Below are positions 35,583 to 43,300 of a stretch of DNA of 64,000 bases, piece by piece. Source of the DNA: Chloroflexales bacterium ZM16-3 (GTDB lineage Bacteria; Chloroflexota; Chloroflexia; Chloroflexales; Chloroflexaceae). Made by a program: the position numbers and the translations under genes. How positions within the stretch are numbered: position 1 is the stretch's first letter; each line of letters begins with the position of its first letter. The stretch covers positions 62,001 through 126,000 of the forward strand of contig RYFE02000009.1 in assembly GCA_004138175.2 (NCBI GenBank), read 5' to 3'. A model generated the notes under the pieces. The model was given only the letters and a program-made list of their open reading frames with translations, was not told the DNA's origin and ran no database searches.

Positions 35583-35683
35583 TCACTGAGGCACTGAGGC
35601 GCTGAGGCACTGAGGCGGCAAGCCGCCTCAGTGTCTCAGTGCCTCAGTGCCTCAGTGCCTCAGTGCCTCAGCGCCTCAGTGAT
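35583..35683. repeat. ACTGAGGC octamer inverted repeat between convergent genes
   Basis: Four ACTGAGGC-type octamers lead into GGC-GGCAAGCC-GCC and then about seven complementary GCCTCAGT-type units. The whole forms a long stem and probably a bidirectional terminator. The last unit overlaps the stop codon of the MFS gene. Confidence 0.85.
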
Positions 35684-36860
35684 CCCCCTCGCGCACAAAC
35701 CGCAGGCACACCAGGGCACCGATCAGGGCCGAGGTGCCAGCCAGCAGCCCATTGCCCCAGAATCCCACCGCCGTAAATACCTGCGGCCCGGCCAGCGAGC
35801 CCATCACCCGGCCCATACCAGACATCGCCACCATCAGCGACAGCACCGTGCCCCGCCCATCCTCTGTCAGCCCGCTGATCAGCGGGAAGGCCGAGACAAT
35901 CGAGAACTCGAAGCACAGGTCTAAGAGCAGGAACAGCGTCAGGAACAGCCCCCAGCTGCCGCCGCTTAGCGGCAGCAGCGCCTGGAGCGTAGCCACGCAT
36001 AGGAAGCCGATCACCACCGCGCGCCGCTTGCCGATCCGATCGGTGAACAGCGTTGCGCTGATGGATCCGGCCAGCTCCACAAAGCCGAGCAGCCCAAAGA
36101 TCAGGCCCAGCTGCTCCGTGCTCGCCCCGAAGTCGCGCTGGAGCCAGCTCGCGTAGACCACGAAGATCAGCTCGGCCGCCAGCATCTGGAAGAAGATCAG
36201 GGCCAGCGCTGCGCGGATGTCGCCCCTCCGCCACACGCCTCGGCGGGCCGGTGTACCCACGGTGCGCTGCCGCCGTACGCTGCCGGTATCGGGCAGGCCC
36301 AATGTCAGCGCCAGCATCACCATGCCCAGCGCCAGCAGCGTCCAGAAGGCCGACCCCCAGCCGCCGCGCAGTGCGATCAGCTGAGTGAGCCCGGTCACGC
36401 CCACCAGGGCCGCCAGCGCCCAGCTCATCTCCAGGATGCCCAGCACCCGCCCGCGCTGGCTGTAGTCGCTGCGGGCGCTGGCGTATGCCTGCACCGCTGG
36501 CATGTAGAGGGCCGTGCCCATACCGATCAGGGCGTAGCCAGCCAGGAACAGCGGGAAGCGCATGGTCAGGGCGCAGACGAGGGTGCCCATGCAGAATCCG
36601 ACCAGCCCCATAATCATTGTGAAGCGCTCGCCCCGCGCGTCCGAGAGCGCCCCGCCCAACGGGCTGAGCAGTGCCGCCGCAACCTGCACCGTCACCAGCA
36701 GGCTCGCCACCCCCAGGCCCACCCCCAAGCCAGCGGCCAGCACCGGCAGCAGCGGGTAGACGATCCGGAAGGCCGTGTTGAAGGCGAGACGCCCGAAGAG
36801 TAGCGTCAGTAGCTGTGGGACACTCATGGCGGCGGGGCGATCAAGGGCCTGGGTGGTCAT
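35676..36860 (-). CDS. Major facilitator superfamily transporter
   Basis: A 394-residue protein with about twelve membrane helices. The MFS motif between helices 2 and 3 is visible as GGALSDARGERFTMI, and a second-half counterpart as ATLFTDRIGKRRAVV. It starts at MTTQALDRPAA (36860); the frame is open to 36914. The substrate cannot be predicted; the layout is like drug/metabolite efflux members. The divergent esterase gene has its own promoter in the 114-bp gap. The stop codon lies in the octamer inverted repeat. Confidence 0.88.
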   Translation of the reverse strand: MTTQALDRPAAMSVPQLLTLLFGRLAFNTAFRIVYPLLPVLAAGLGVGLGVASLLVTVQVAAALLSPLGGALSDARGERFTMIMGLVGFCMGTLVCALTMRFPLFLAGYALIGMGTALYMPAVQAYASARSDYSQRGRVLGILEMSWALAALVGVTGLTQLIALRGGWGSAFWTLLALGMVMLALTLGLPDTGSVRRQRTVGTPARRGVWRRGDIRAALALIFFQMLAAELIFVVYASWLQRDFGASTEQLGLIFGLLGFVELAGSISATLFTDRIGKRRAVVIGFLCVATLQALLPLSGGSWGLFLTLFLLLDLCFEFSIVSAFPLISGLTEDGRGTVLSLMVAMSGMGRVMGSLAGPQVFTAVGFWGNGLLAGTSALIGALVCLRFVREGDH

Positions 36861-36881
36861 GGATTTCCCTAGCAGGTACGG

Positions 36882-36910
36882 TTGACAGTCGTGATCACGC
36901 CCGCTATCAT
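36882..36910 (+). promoter_or_regulatory. Promoter of the esterase gene
   Basis: TTGACA (36882-36887), a 17-bp spacer and TATCAT (36905-36910), 65 nt before the ATG. Confidence 0.75.
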
Positions 36911-36974
36911 ACACCCCATCCAGACGCCCGTAAACCTAATCTACTGCCCCTTGTCCCCTTGTCGAAGGAGTCCT

Positions 36975-37691
36975 ATGCACCGCGCCTATCATCGCTGGGA
37001 CAGCCCGGCCCTCGGCCGTCCCATGGAGCTGCTGATCTTCGGCCACGCCGGTGCCCCCTGCCTGGTCTTCCCCACGTCCCACGGCCGATTCCACGAGTAC
37101 GAGGATCGCGGCATGGTCGCGGCGCTGGCCCACCGGATCGAGCAGGGCTGGCTCCAGCTGATCTGCGTCGACAGCGTCTTCGGCGAGAGCTGGTATAACG
37201 AGGGCGGCCCGTCGGACGCCCGCATCTTCCGCGAGGAGCAGTACGAGCACTACCTGATCACCGAGGTCGTGCCGCTTATCCGCTCGATCAACCCGAACCC
37301 GTTCTTGATGGCCACCGGCTGCTCATTCGGTGCCACCGAGGCTGTGATCCTAGCTCTGCGCCACCCCGGCCTCATCCGCCGCGTGATCGCCCTCAGCGGC
37401 CTCTACGATATCCGCCGCTTCTTCAGCCACTACACCCAGGGCGTCTACTTCCACAACCCAGTGGACTTTGTGCCAAATATAGCCGACCAGTGGGCGACCG
37501 ACCGGCTCAACGAGACGGATTTCATCCTCGTCACCGGCCGTGATGACCCATCCGCCTGGTCGAACGACCTGCTCTCGCGCCAGCTCTGGGAGCGGGGCGT
37601 CGGCAACGCGCTGCGCCTCTGGGACGGCTGGTGCCACGACTGGCCCTACTGGCAGCAGATGATCAACGCCTACATCGAGGGCCATGATTAA
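36975..37691 (+). CDS. Alpha/beta-hydrolase, esterase-D-like
   Basis: A 238-residue putative esterase. The core reads PMELLIFGHAGAPCLVFPTSHGRFHEYEDRGM, and the nucleophile elbow is GCSFGATEAVILALRHP, with Ser in G-x-S-x-G near residue 117. A late acidic residue (FILVTGRDDPSAW) and His (DGWCHDWPYW, near 224) complete a likely catalytic triad. This is the D-family esterase pattern also seen in uncharacterised bacterial homologues. AAGGAG lies 6 nt before ATG 36975. It is transcribed alone and ends at a hairpin shared with the convergent peroxiredoxin gene. The substrate is unknown. Confidence 0.85.
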   Translation: MHRAYHRWDSPALGRPMELLIFGHAGAPCLVFPTSHGRFHEYEDRGMVAALAHRIEQGWLQLICVDSVFGESWYNEGGPSDARIFREEQYEHYLITEVVPLIRSINPNPFLMATGCSFGATEAVILALRHPGLIRRVIALSGLYDIRRFFSHYTQGVYFHNPVDFVPNIADQWATDRLNETDFILVTGRDDPSAWSNDLLSRQLWERGVGNALRLWDGWCHDWPYWQQMINAYIEGHD

Positions 37692-37740
37692 AAAGAGAGG
37701 GTCCCAGGGAGAGCTTAGCTCTCCCTGAGACCCTCTCTTT
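37692..37740. terminator. 23-bp hairpin, GC-TTA-GC loop, between convergent genes
   Basis: Arms 37692-37714 and 37718-37740 pair with one mismatch around TTA. It starts right after the esterase stop and ends just before the stop of the minus-strand peroxiredoxin gene. TTTATTTAT follows on the plus strand and a run of A's lies on the other side, so it could work in both directions. Confidence 0.75.
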
Positions 37741-37742
37741 AT

Positions 37743-38318
37743 TTATAGGCTGTCGAGCTCCCTCAGCAGCAGCTCGGGCGCTGGCGGCCTAAAAACTGGC
37801 GAGAACGGCGCGGCCCAGCTGTAGCGGATCACCCCGGCGGCATCAATCACAAAGCAGCCTGGCAGCGGTACGCCAAAGCCCGATCCCATCCCGTAGCGGT
37901 AGAAGACCTCCCAGCCCGCATCGCTCAGGATGGGGAAGGGCGCGTGCAGCACCTCTGCCACATAGCTCGTCATCTCTAGGTCTGTGCTGCTCACCACAAT
38001 CACGTGGGAGCCCCGCCGCTCGAATTCACTGTATGCTTCCCGCAAACCATCCAGGTGCGGCGCGCAGTTCGGTCAGAAGAAGCGGTCGCTCACAATTCGG
38101 GTCAGATCCAGCACCACCGGCCGCCCGCGCAGCTCGCTCAGGCGCAGGGTGCGCCCGTACTCGATCTTCCCCTCGCCGGTCTCATCGTAGAAGAAGCGTG
38201 CGAAGGGCAGCGTAAAGTCGGGCGCCTCATCGCCGGGCTGCGGCACATCCGCCGGCCCGCGCGGGCGGACAAACTCATTCCGCCACTTGCTCGTCATCGG
38301 AAGAAAAGGGCGTGCCAT
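37743..38318 (-). CDS. Peroxiredoxin-like (AhpC/TSA) protein with in-frame UGA: candidate selenoprotein
   Basis: Reads as a single frame of 191 codons interrupted only by TGA at codon 82 (38073-38075). Before it: an AhpC/TSA N-terminus (PQPGDEAPDFTLPFARFFYD, LSELRGRPVVLDLTR). At the site: R-F-F-UGA-P-N-C, where relatives have F-C-P-x-C. After it: an intact domain (HLDGLREAYSEFERRG, VIVVSSTDLEM, FPILSDAGWEVFYRYG, GVPLPGCFVIDAAG). The UGA thus replaces the redox-active Cys and would give a U-x-x-C motif. A stem-loop at 38040-38060 suits a bacterial SECIS. GAGGAG lies 6 nt before the ATG, at the end of the upstream SRPBCC gene, so they are coupled. The alternative is a pseudogene by a Cys-to-stop change; no other decay is visible. 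Confidence 0.75.
38040..38060 (-). promoter_or_regulatory. Candidate bacterial SECIS stem-loop
   Basis: On the minus strand, 12 nt after the UGA, CCGCACC pairs with GG-UU-UGCGG (two bulged U on the 3' side) around the apical loop UGGAU. The loop begins 19 nt after the UGA and has G at its second position, which agrees with the general bacterial SECIS description (stem close to the UGA, G among the first loop bases). Folding was done by eye. Confidence 0.55.
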
Positions 38319-38321
38319 ATC

Positions 38322-38771
38322 TTACTCCTCACATACCTGCTGAAGCCGTCGCATCTGAACGTCAGCATCCCAGCCCATCAGCGGGCCGACCGTCGCTGGC
38401 CAGATCAGCGAGAGGCCGGGCACCTTCAGGCGGTACTCGATCCGGTTCTGGATCAGCGTCTCGCCGGAGCCACCGTGGGGTCGCCAGTGCCAGGCGTCGA
38501 ATCCCTCCCAGAAGCCGTCAAAGGCCCACAGGATCAGCCCCTCGCGCCGATCAAACACACTATAGTCTGCCTCCAGGAGGCTGCCGAGGCCAGGTATGCT
38601 GAGCCTCCAGCGTGCGCCCCGGTCGAATCGCCAGCCATCGAGCGGCGTGAAGCGCACCGCCGGCGATGTCCAGCGCTCCATATGCGACTGGTCGGTCATC
38701 ACATGGCCGACCCGCACCATATCCGCTCGGACAACGACAAAATCCTCTTGCTTATGTGGAAATTCGCTCAT
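38322..38771 (-). CDS. SRPBCC (START-like) family protein
   Basis: A 149-residue protein with the SRPBCC/polyketide-cyclase pattern: ADMVRVGHVMTDQSHMERWTSP at the start of the fold, ARWRLSIPGLGSLLEADYSV and LIQNRIEYRLKVPGLSLIWP as core strands, and a C-terminal helix. Such proteins bind hydrophobic ligands in a cavity; no catalytic residues can be named. It is chosen to start at ATG 38771 (MSEFPHKQED); the frame is open to 38900, where no family match exists. Its stop is three bases from the start of the UGA-containing peroxiredoxin gene, so both are in one operon. Confidence 0.78.
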   Translation of the reverse strand: MSEFPHKQEDFVVVRADMVRVGHVMTDQSHMERWTSPAVRFTPLDGWRFDRGARWRLSIPGLGSLLEADYSVFDRREGLILWAFDGFWEGFDAWHWRPHGGSGETLIQNRIEYRLKVPGLSLIWPATVGPLMGWDADVQMRRLQQVCEE

Positions 38772-38893
38772 AGCATTCAGTATAGATCTTTTCACACTCT
38801 TTGTCCATACTTTGCACAGAATCGGGCGCAACAGATTTTCCTGCAAAGGCAGCCATGACGCGCGGTTAAAACCGCGCCGTCCAGACGCCCAAT

Positions 38894-38911
38894 CTGTCAT
38901 CTTTCTGTCAT
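38894..38911 (+). promoter_or_regulatory. Pho-box-like direct repeat upstream of the Tad operon
   Basis: CTGTCAT-CTTT-CTGTCAT, two exact heptamers with 11-bp period. This is the layout and sequence of the PhoB/PhoP-type Pho box known from Escherichia coli. It lies about 30 bp upstream of the likely -35 region, further than usual for activation. The rest of 38772-39002 contains a small stem (CGCGGTT-AA-AACCGCG) and the promoter. Confidence 0.5.
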
Positions 38912-38940
38912 CTTTTTGGCGACTCGGTACCTTTAGCCTA

Positions 38941-38970
38941 TTGTTCTAGCCCGTCCTAAAGACCTATAAT
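38941..38970 (+). promoter_or_regulatory. Putative promoter of the Tad operon
   Basis: TTGTTC (38941-38946), an 18-bp spacer and TATAAT (38965-38970), 33 nt before the tadE ATG; GGAGGAAGGGT provides the ribosome-binding site. Confidence 0.6.
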
Positions 38971-39002
38971 CAACCTACAGCAACCAGTATCGGAGGAAGG
39001 GT

Positions 39003-39572
39003 ATGAAGCACCGATCAGGTGGACAGTCAATGGTCGAGATGGCATTTGTGCTCCCCGTACTCCTAATCGTCCTCTTCGGGATCATAGAGTTCGGCTATCT
39101 GATCTTCGCCTACACGACAGTCTCGCAGGCAGCCCGCAACGCCGCCGAGGCGGCCGCGCAGCTCCCGCCCTATCAGAGCTGGCTTGCCGGTGCGGGTACT
39201 CCGCTCGCGTTCCGATCCGACGCCTGCGTGCGCGGGGTCTATATGGCTGCGGAGTCTGATGCGACGCTGTTTGCGGACAATATAGCGAACTTTATAGCGA
39301 TCAGCTACCCAAACGATGATCTGCCGGATACAGATACCCGCAACCTCAGTGTTCGCGGCCCGATCCAGATCACGATTGCCTACCCTGTCCAGGGGATCAC
39401 GCCGCTCTTCAGCCTGCTGCGGATTGGCAACGCCAGCGGGACGCTGAACCTACAGGTGACGCAGCGGCGCTCACTTGAGAACCTTGGCCAAGACCCGACT
39501 AAGCCTGGCGGAGTCGCTTGTGCCAGAGATGCGGCCGACTGGCAGAGGCTCAATCCGGATGCGAATCCTTAG
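39003..39572 (+). CDS. tadE: TadE-like pseudopilin
   Basis: A 189-residue protein with the TadE N-terminus: GGQSMVEMAFVLPVLLIVLFGIIEFGYLIFAY, with the E of the prepilin-like V-E motif followed by a single long hydrophobic helix. The remainder is extracytoplasmic, with GPIQITIAYPVQGITPLF and a short Cys-containing end. Minor pseudopilins of this kind are needed for Tad/Flp pilus assembly. It is the first gene of a plus-strand Tad locus, behind a possible Pho-box promoter. No major Flp pilin and no prepilin peptidase (cpaA) are in the window. Confidence 0.88.
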   Translation: MKHRSGGQSMVEMAFVLPVLLIVLFGIIEFGYLIFAYTTVSQAARNAAEAAAQLPPYQSWLAGAGTPLAFRSDACVRGVYMAAESDATLFADNIANFIAISYPNDDLPDTDTRNLSVRGPIQITIAYPVQGITPLFSLLRIGNASGTLNLQVTQRRSLENLGQDPTKPGGVACARDAADWQRLNPDANP

Positions 39573-39634
39573 ATTGACCCAGTGACGCACAGGTCGTGGA
39601 AGCTCTATTAGGCGTATCTGTAAAGGGAAGCATC

Positions 39635-40252
39635 ATGTTTCGTCGCAGGCGAACAAAGCGCAGCACTGGTCAGGCTCTGGTGGAGTTTGCCCTGGCGGCA
39701 ACGCTGATCTTCACGCTGCTCTCCGCGGCCGTTGATCTCGGCCTGATCTTCTTCACCCTCCAGGGGCTGCGCACCGCCGCCCAGGAGGGGGCCACCTTCG
39801 GCAGCCACCCGGTGCTGAAGATGACTGGCAGCACGGTTGATGAAGTCGATCTGAACTACGACCAGATCGTGGATCGGATACGCCAGTCCGGCGGTTCTCC
39901 CTCCATCGGCTTTGTCGACCTACACGACCTGAATAACAATGGGAGGGATGACTGGAATGATGGCAGCAACATCGTTGATAACCCCAAATTAGCGAACTCC
40001 TACATCTATATCGAGCGCCTGATGTACCCCAATGGCCAGTTGCAAGATGAGGATGGGAATCCCGTAACTCCCACCAACTGTCCAATCAATATCCCACGTA
40101 GGTATATGCGTAACGCAGCACAGTACTGCTATATTCGAGTGACAGTCAAATACGATTATAAGTTCATATTTCCACTTGCGCCCGTCTTTGGGGACACCAT
40201 TACGCTCCATTCCTCATATATGGTGCAGGTGCGTAGCTCATTTATCGGCTAA
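39635..40252 (+). CDS. TadE/TadF-like pseudopilin
   Basis: A 205-residue second pseudopilin: RRRTKRSTGQALVEFALAATLIFTLLSAAVDLGLIFFTLQGLRTAAQEGA has the same G-Q-x-L-V-E-F-A start and single helix. The external part contains DLHDLNNNGRDDWNDGSN, an Asp/Asn-rich calcium-binding-like stretch near residues 88-105. ATG 39635 is selected because AAAGGGAAG lies upstream and the basic N-terminus begins there; the frame is open from 39596. Confidence 0.86.
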   Translation: MFRRRRTKRSTGQALVEFALAATLIFTLLSAAVDLGLIFFTLQGLRTAAQEGATFGSHPVLKMTGSTVDEVDLNYDQIVDRIRQSGGSPSIGFVDLHDLNNNGRDDWNDGSNIVDNPKLANSYIYIERLMYPNGQLQDEDGNPVTPTNCPINIPRRYMRNAAQYCYIRVTVKYDYKFIFPLAPVFGDTITLHSSYMVQVRSSFIG

Positions 40253-40327
40253 CCCGCCTTGTTTGAATCATCGTTCAGCTCTATCAGCACAACTACAACA
40301 ACCTAACACTACACACGGAGGACGGTC

Positions 40328-42889
40328 ATGAGTACAAGCCCACGTCACAGCCTGCGCCGGCTCGTAACCCGCCGCAGGCGCGGCCAGAGCATCCCGATCA
40401 TCGCCCTGATGATCGTTGTGCTTGTCGCAATGGTCGGCCTCTCGGTCGATGTCGGCAATACCTTCTCCGAGGAGCGCAAGGCGGTCTCAGCCAGTAACGC
40501 CGCTGCCCTCGCCGGGATGGAGGCATACATTAATCGAGCCAACGACGCGACCGACCAGAGTATCCTTGATTCGATCAATGCCTCGCTCGAGTCGAATGGG
40601 ATTAAGACTACCGGAGATGGCAGTGTGGAGGTCTCGGCCTACTATCTGAACTCTCAGGGCGAGTTGCTCCCCGGCCATCCGACGATTAGCTCTGGCCCGG
40701 CCCCTACCGGCGTCTCATACATCCAGGTTAAGCTAAATGGTAAGGTCGATACCTCGTTTGCCCGCGTGGTGGGGCGCAACGACCTACCGATCAACGCCTC
40801 CTCCCACGCCGGCCTCTGTCCGGTGAACTCGTCGGTCTACCCGATCGGTGTTGATACGGCGACGATCACCGGCGATAGTTTCAATGATGATGGTACGAAC
40901 GGCCCGGACGAATATAAAGATCTGGGCAGTGGCATGATCCAGCGGCGCATCTTTGTGAAGACGGGCGCCCCCGGTGGCTTCAGCTGGTTGCGCTGGATGG
41001 AAGATAAGGGCGTCAATGGGAAGAGCGCTCTCAGCGCGGAAGAGCTGGCGGCCAGCATGTCCGGCGTTGGTAACATCGCCGCAGGCTTTGAGGAGGCACC
41101 TTGGCCTACTGGCCCGGACTCCGAACCGACCGGCTACCCCGATAAGCCGGGTGAGCTTTCTCCTGGCGATTGGGTCTGGGGCACGACTGGCTGGAAGGGC
41201 GGCAATGCTAAGTCAGAGGCATCGGTCGGCGCTGCGATCAACGAGTTCATCTTCCATAGCACCTACCTCATCCTGCCGATCTACAGCGATATTCGTGGCA
41301 ACGGTAGCAATACTCAGGTGCGTGTGGTGCGCCTCGGTACCTTTGTAATCACCGGACAGGGAGATATCCCTAGCATCGGCCCCTACTTTGACATGGTCTT
41401 CCTCGGCGACCCGGTGCGCCAGTACACCGCCTGCGAGGTGACGCCACCACCGCCTGCCGATAATAACCTGGAGCTGTTCGGCGACGTCTCCTTCTATCCG
41501 GAGTATGCGATCCGCCCGACCTCGCAGCAGCCCATCCAGTATGTGGTGGTGCTCGACTCCTCCGGCTCGATGAGCGCTAACTTCAACGGCGAGTGCGATA
41601 ACAAGAAATTTGACAATCACAAGCCCGTGCAGTGTGCCAATGGCCCGGCCGACTACCCGGATGTGGAGGTCGATGGCACCGGCGTGAATTACTGGTGGAA
41701 GACGGAGAGTGAACGTCGCATCTACGTGGCCAAGCAGGCTCTTATGCGCCTGGTCAGGCTCTCGAATATGTCCGGCAACGCCGACTACGATAACACCCGG
41801 CCACCCGACAAGATGGCGGTGGTCTGGTTCAGAGAGTACGTCCCGGAAAGCCAGACCATGGGCTTCTCCAGCACCCCGAACAGTCTCATTACCTACATCC
41901 AGAACATTAACGACGGCAATGGCGACTACCGCAGTGAGGGTGGCACGAACGGCGCGGCCGGTCTGTACCGGGCCAGCCTGATCTATAAGAATGCGTCCAA
42001 GACGGTCAAATTCAACGGGAAGGACGTGGAGTACAAGCGGGTGGTGCTGTTCATCACTGACGGTGTGTCCAACCAGTTCCTGGACACCGGTGCTTCCAAT
42101 CTGCTGGCAGAGAAGAGCGCCTACGGCACCTACAAGAAGAATAGCTACTGCTATAATCTCGACGCCCTTGTTGTCGAGAACGCGGGATGCCAGACCACCG
42201 ACGTTGGAGGGACGAGCATTGGAAGCAATAGCTATGGAATGGACCGCCCGATTACCCAGATGATCACCACCAGTCAGAACTACCTGCGCAACACTGCGGT
42301 AGGGGCCGAGGTCTTCGTGATCGCCCTCTCGAATATCGCGAGCACCGGCCTGCGCGATGGCGTGCCATCCTCGACGAACTACTTCTTCTCGGCTGAGAAA
42401 CTGGAGGTCTCGGTCGACGCCAATGGTAACAAAACGACGAATGTCGACGGCATCATCGACAAGATCAATGCGAAGGTTGAGCTGGGCTCTTGTGTCGCCG
42501 GCCCCAGCGGCAGTCTTTCCGGTGCTGTTACAACGGCTGAGTTTGGCAGCAATCCGAACGGTTTCGTGTACCCGCAGGTCGGTGAGGTGATTATCTCTAA
42601 TCAGACCGACAGCTTTACGGCACCGATCATTGCTGACACGGACGGAACGCTGAGCTACGTCTTCTCAAGTGTGCCACCAGGAACCTACCAGATGGAGGCA
42701 TACATCTGGTACCATCATCCGGACGACTTGCCTGGCGTGATGCGTCTGTACAGTCGCATCTGGTCGGCCGGTCAGGCGGTTAGCGACTTCATCGTTGATG
42801 TGAATCCCTCCACCCAGGGCACCAGTTTCTCGCAGCGGGTCGAGCAGCCGCTTACGCTGAAGCTTACCGGCGATGTCTGTGCAAGCTAA
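40328..42889 (+). CDS. tadG: TadG-like protein with von Willebrand factor A domain
   Basis: An 853-residue protein. The N-terminus is TadG/TadE-like (RRRRGQSIPIIALMIVVLVAMVGLSVDVGNTFSEERKAVSASNAAALAG). About residues 395-700 are a vWA domain: the metal-binding MIDAS start IQYVVVLDSSGSMSAN has D-x-S-x-S, and VVLFITDGVSNQF is the later strand. Near residue 735-850 is a beta-sandwich-like end (GEVIISNQTDSFTAPIIADTDGTLSYVF). It would be anchored in the membrane with vWA outside, a design of Tad loci that can contribute to adhesion. A 20-bp G-T-rich stem (42910-42952) follows the gene. Confidence 0.88.
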   Translation: MSTSPRHSLRRLVTRRRRGQSIPIIALMIVVLVAMVGLSVDVGNTFSEERKAVSASNAAALAGMEAYINRANDATDQSILDSINASLESNGIKTTGDGSVEVSAYYLNSQGELLPGHPTISSGPAPTGVSYIQVKLNGKVDTSFARVVGRNDLPINASSHAGLCPVNSSVYPIGVDTATITGDSFNDDGTNGPDEYKDLGSGMIQRRIFVKTGAPGGFSWLRWMEDKGVNGKSALSAEELAASMSGVGNIAAGFEEAPWPTGPDSEPTGYPDKPGELSPGDWVWGTTGWKGGNAKSEASVGAAINEFIFHSTYLILPIYSDIRGNGSNTQVRVVRLGTFVITGQGDIPSIGPYFDMVFLGDPVRQYTACEVTPPPPADNNLELFGDVSFYPEYAIRPTSQQPIQYVVVLDSSGSMSANFNGECDNKKFDNHKPVQCANGPADYPDVEVDGTGVNYWWKTESERRIYVAKQALMRLVRLSNMSGNADYDNTRPPDKMAVVWFREYVPESQTMGFSSTPNSLITYIQNINDGNGDYRSEGGTNGAAGLYRASLIYKNASKTVKFNGKDVEYKRVVLFITDGVSNQFLDTGASNLLAEKSAYGTYKKNSYCYNLDALVVENAGCQTTDVGGTSIGSNSYGMDRPITQMITTSQNYLRNTAVGAEVFVIALSNIASTGLRDGVPSSTNYFFSAEKLEVSVDANGNKTTNVDGIIDKINAKVELGSCVAGPSGSLSGAVTTAEFGSNPNGFVYPQVGEVIISNQTDSFTAPIIADTDGTLSYVFSSVPPGTYQMEAYIWYHHPDDLPGVMRLYSRIWSAGQAVSDFIVDVNPSTQGTSFSQRVEQPLTLKLTGDVCAS

Positions 42890-42909
42890 GTAAGCTGGTC
42901 CTATATGCT

Positions 42910-42952
42910 CAGGTGCGCCTCTGGGTGGCAGTGCCGCCCAGGGGTGTACCTG
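42910..42952 (+). terminator. 20-bp RNA stem after tadG, GC-AGT-GC loop
   Basis: Arms 42910-42929 and 42933-42952 pair completely if four G-T pairs are allowed, and all four are wobble-compatible in plus-strand RNA. No T-tract follows. The gene-free stretch 42890-43300 further contains TATAAT (43100-43105) and a CAATCTG heptamer block. Confidence 0.55.
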
Positions 42953-43256
42953 AAACTAGGCACATATCGTATGGACGTGCTGGAGGTGGGCCGGGTTGTG
43001 GGGATATAACTCCATGGCCCGGCTCATACTATGCAAGGTAGCAAATGTGGCACCCTGTGAGCGTTTCGCATGGTACACTGCTCCCACTACGCTGCGCGTT
43101 ATAATCGCCCTAAGACAAGGTTTCAGGGGGCATGTGGCAGGGGTTGCGCTTTGGGACGCCTTGCGCTACGTCAAACGATAAAGCTCTCTGAAAACTTGCC
43201 TCATGCAGATATTGGGATCGCGCCAGATGCCGGATCGTAGCTGAATGCGCTGCGCC

Positions 43257-43283
43257 CAATCTGCAATCTGCAATCTGCAATCG
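43257..43283. repeat. CAATCTG heptamer block before the kelch-like gene
   Basis: Three exact CAATCTG units and CAATCG, ending 17 nt before the start codon, next to its ribosome-binding site. Confidence 0.85.
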
Positions 43284-43300
43284 CACGAAGGAGGTGCCTC

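Noticed and set aside
38073-38318. Two separate small genes instead of one peroxiredoxin-like gene
   Set aside because: Both pieces are in the same frame, separated only by TGA, and together make one complete domain. The second piece would start in the middle of the fold without a ribosome-binding site.
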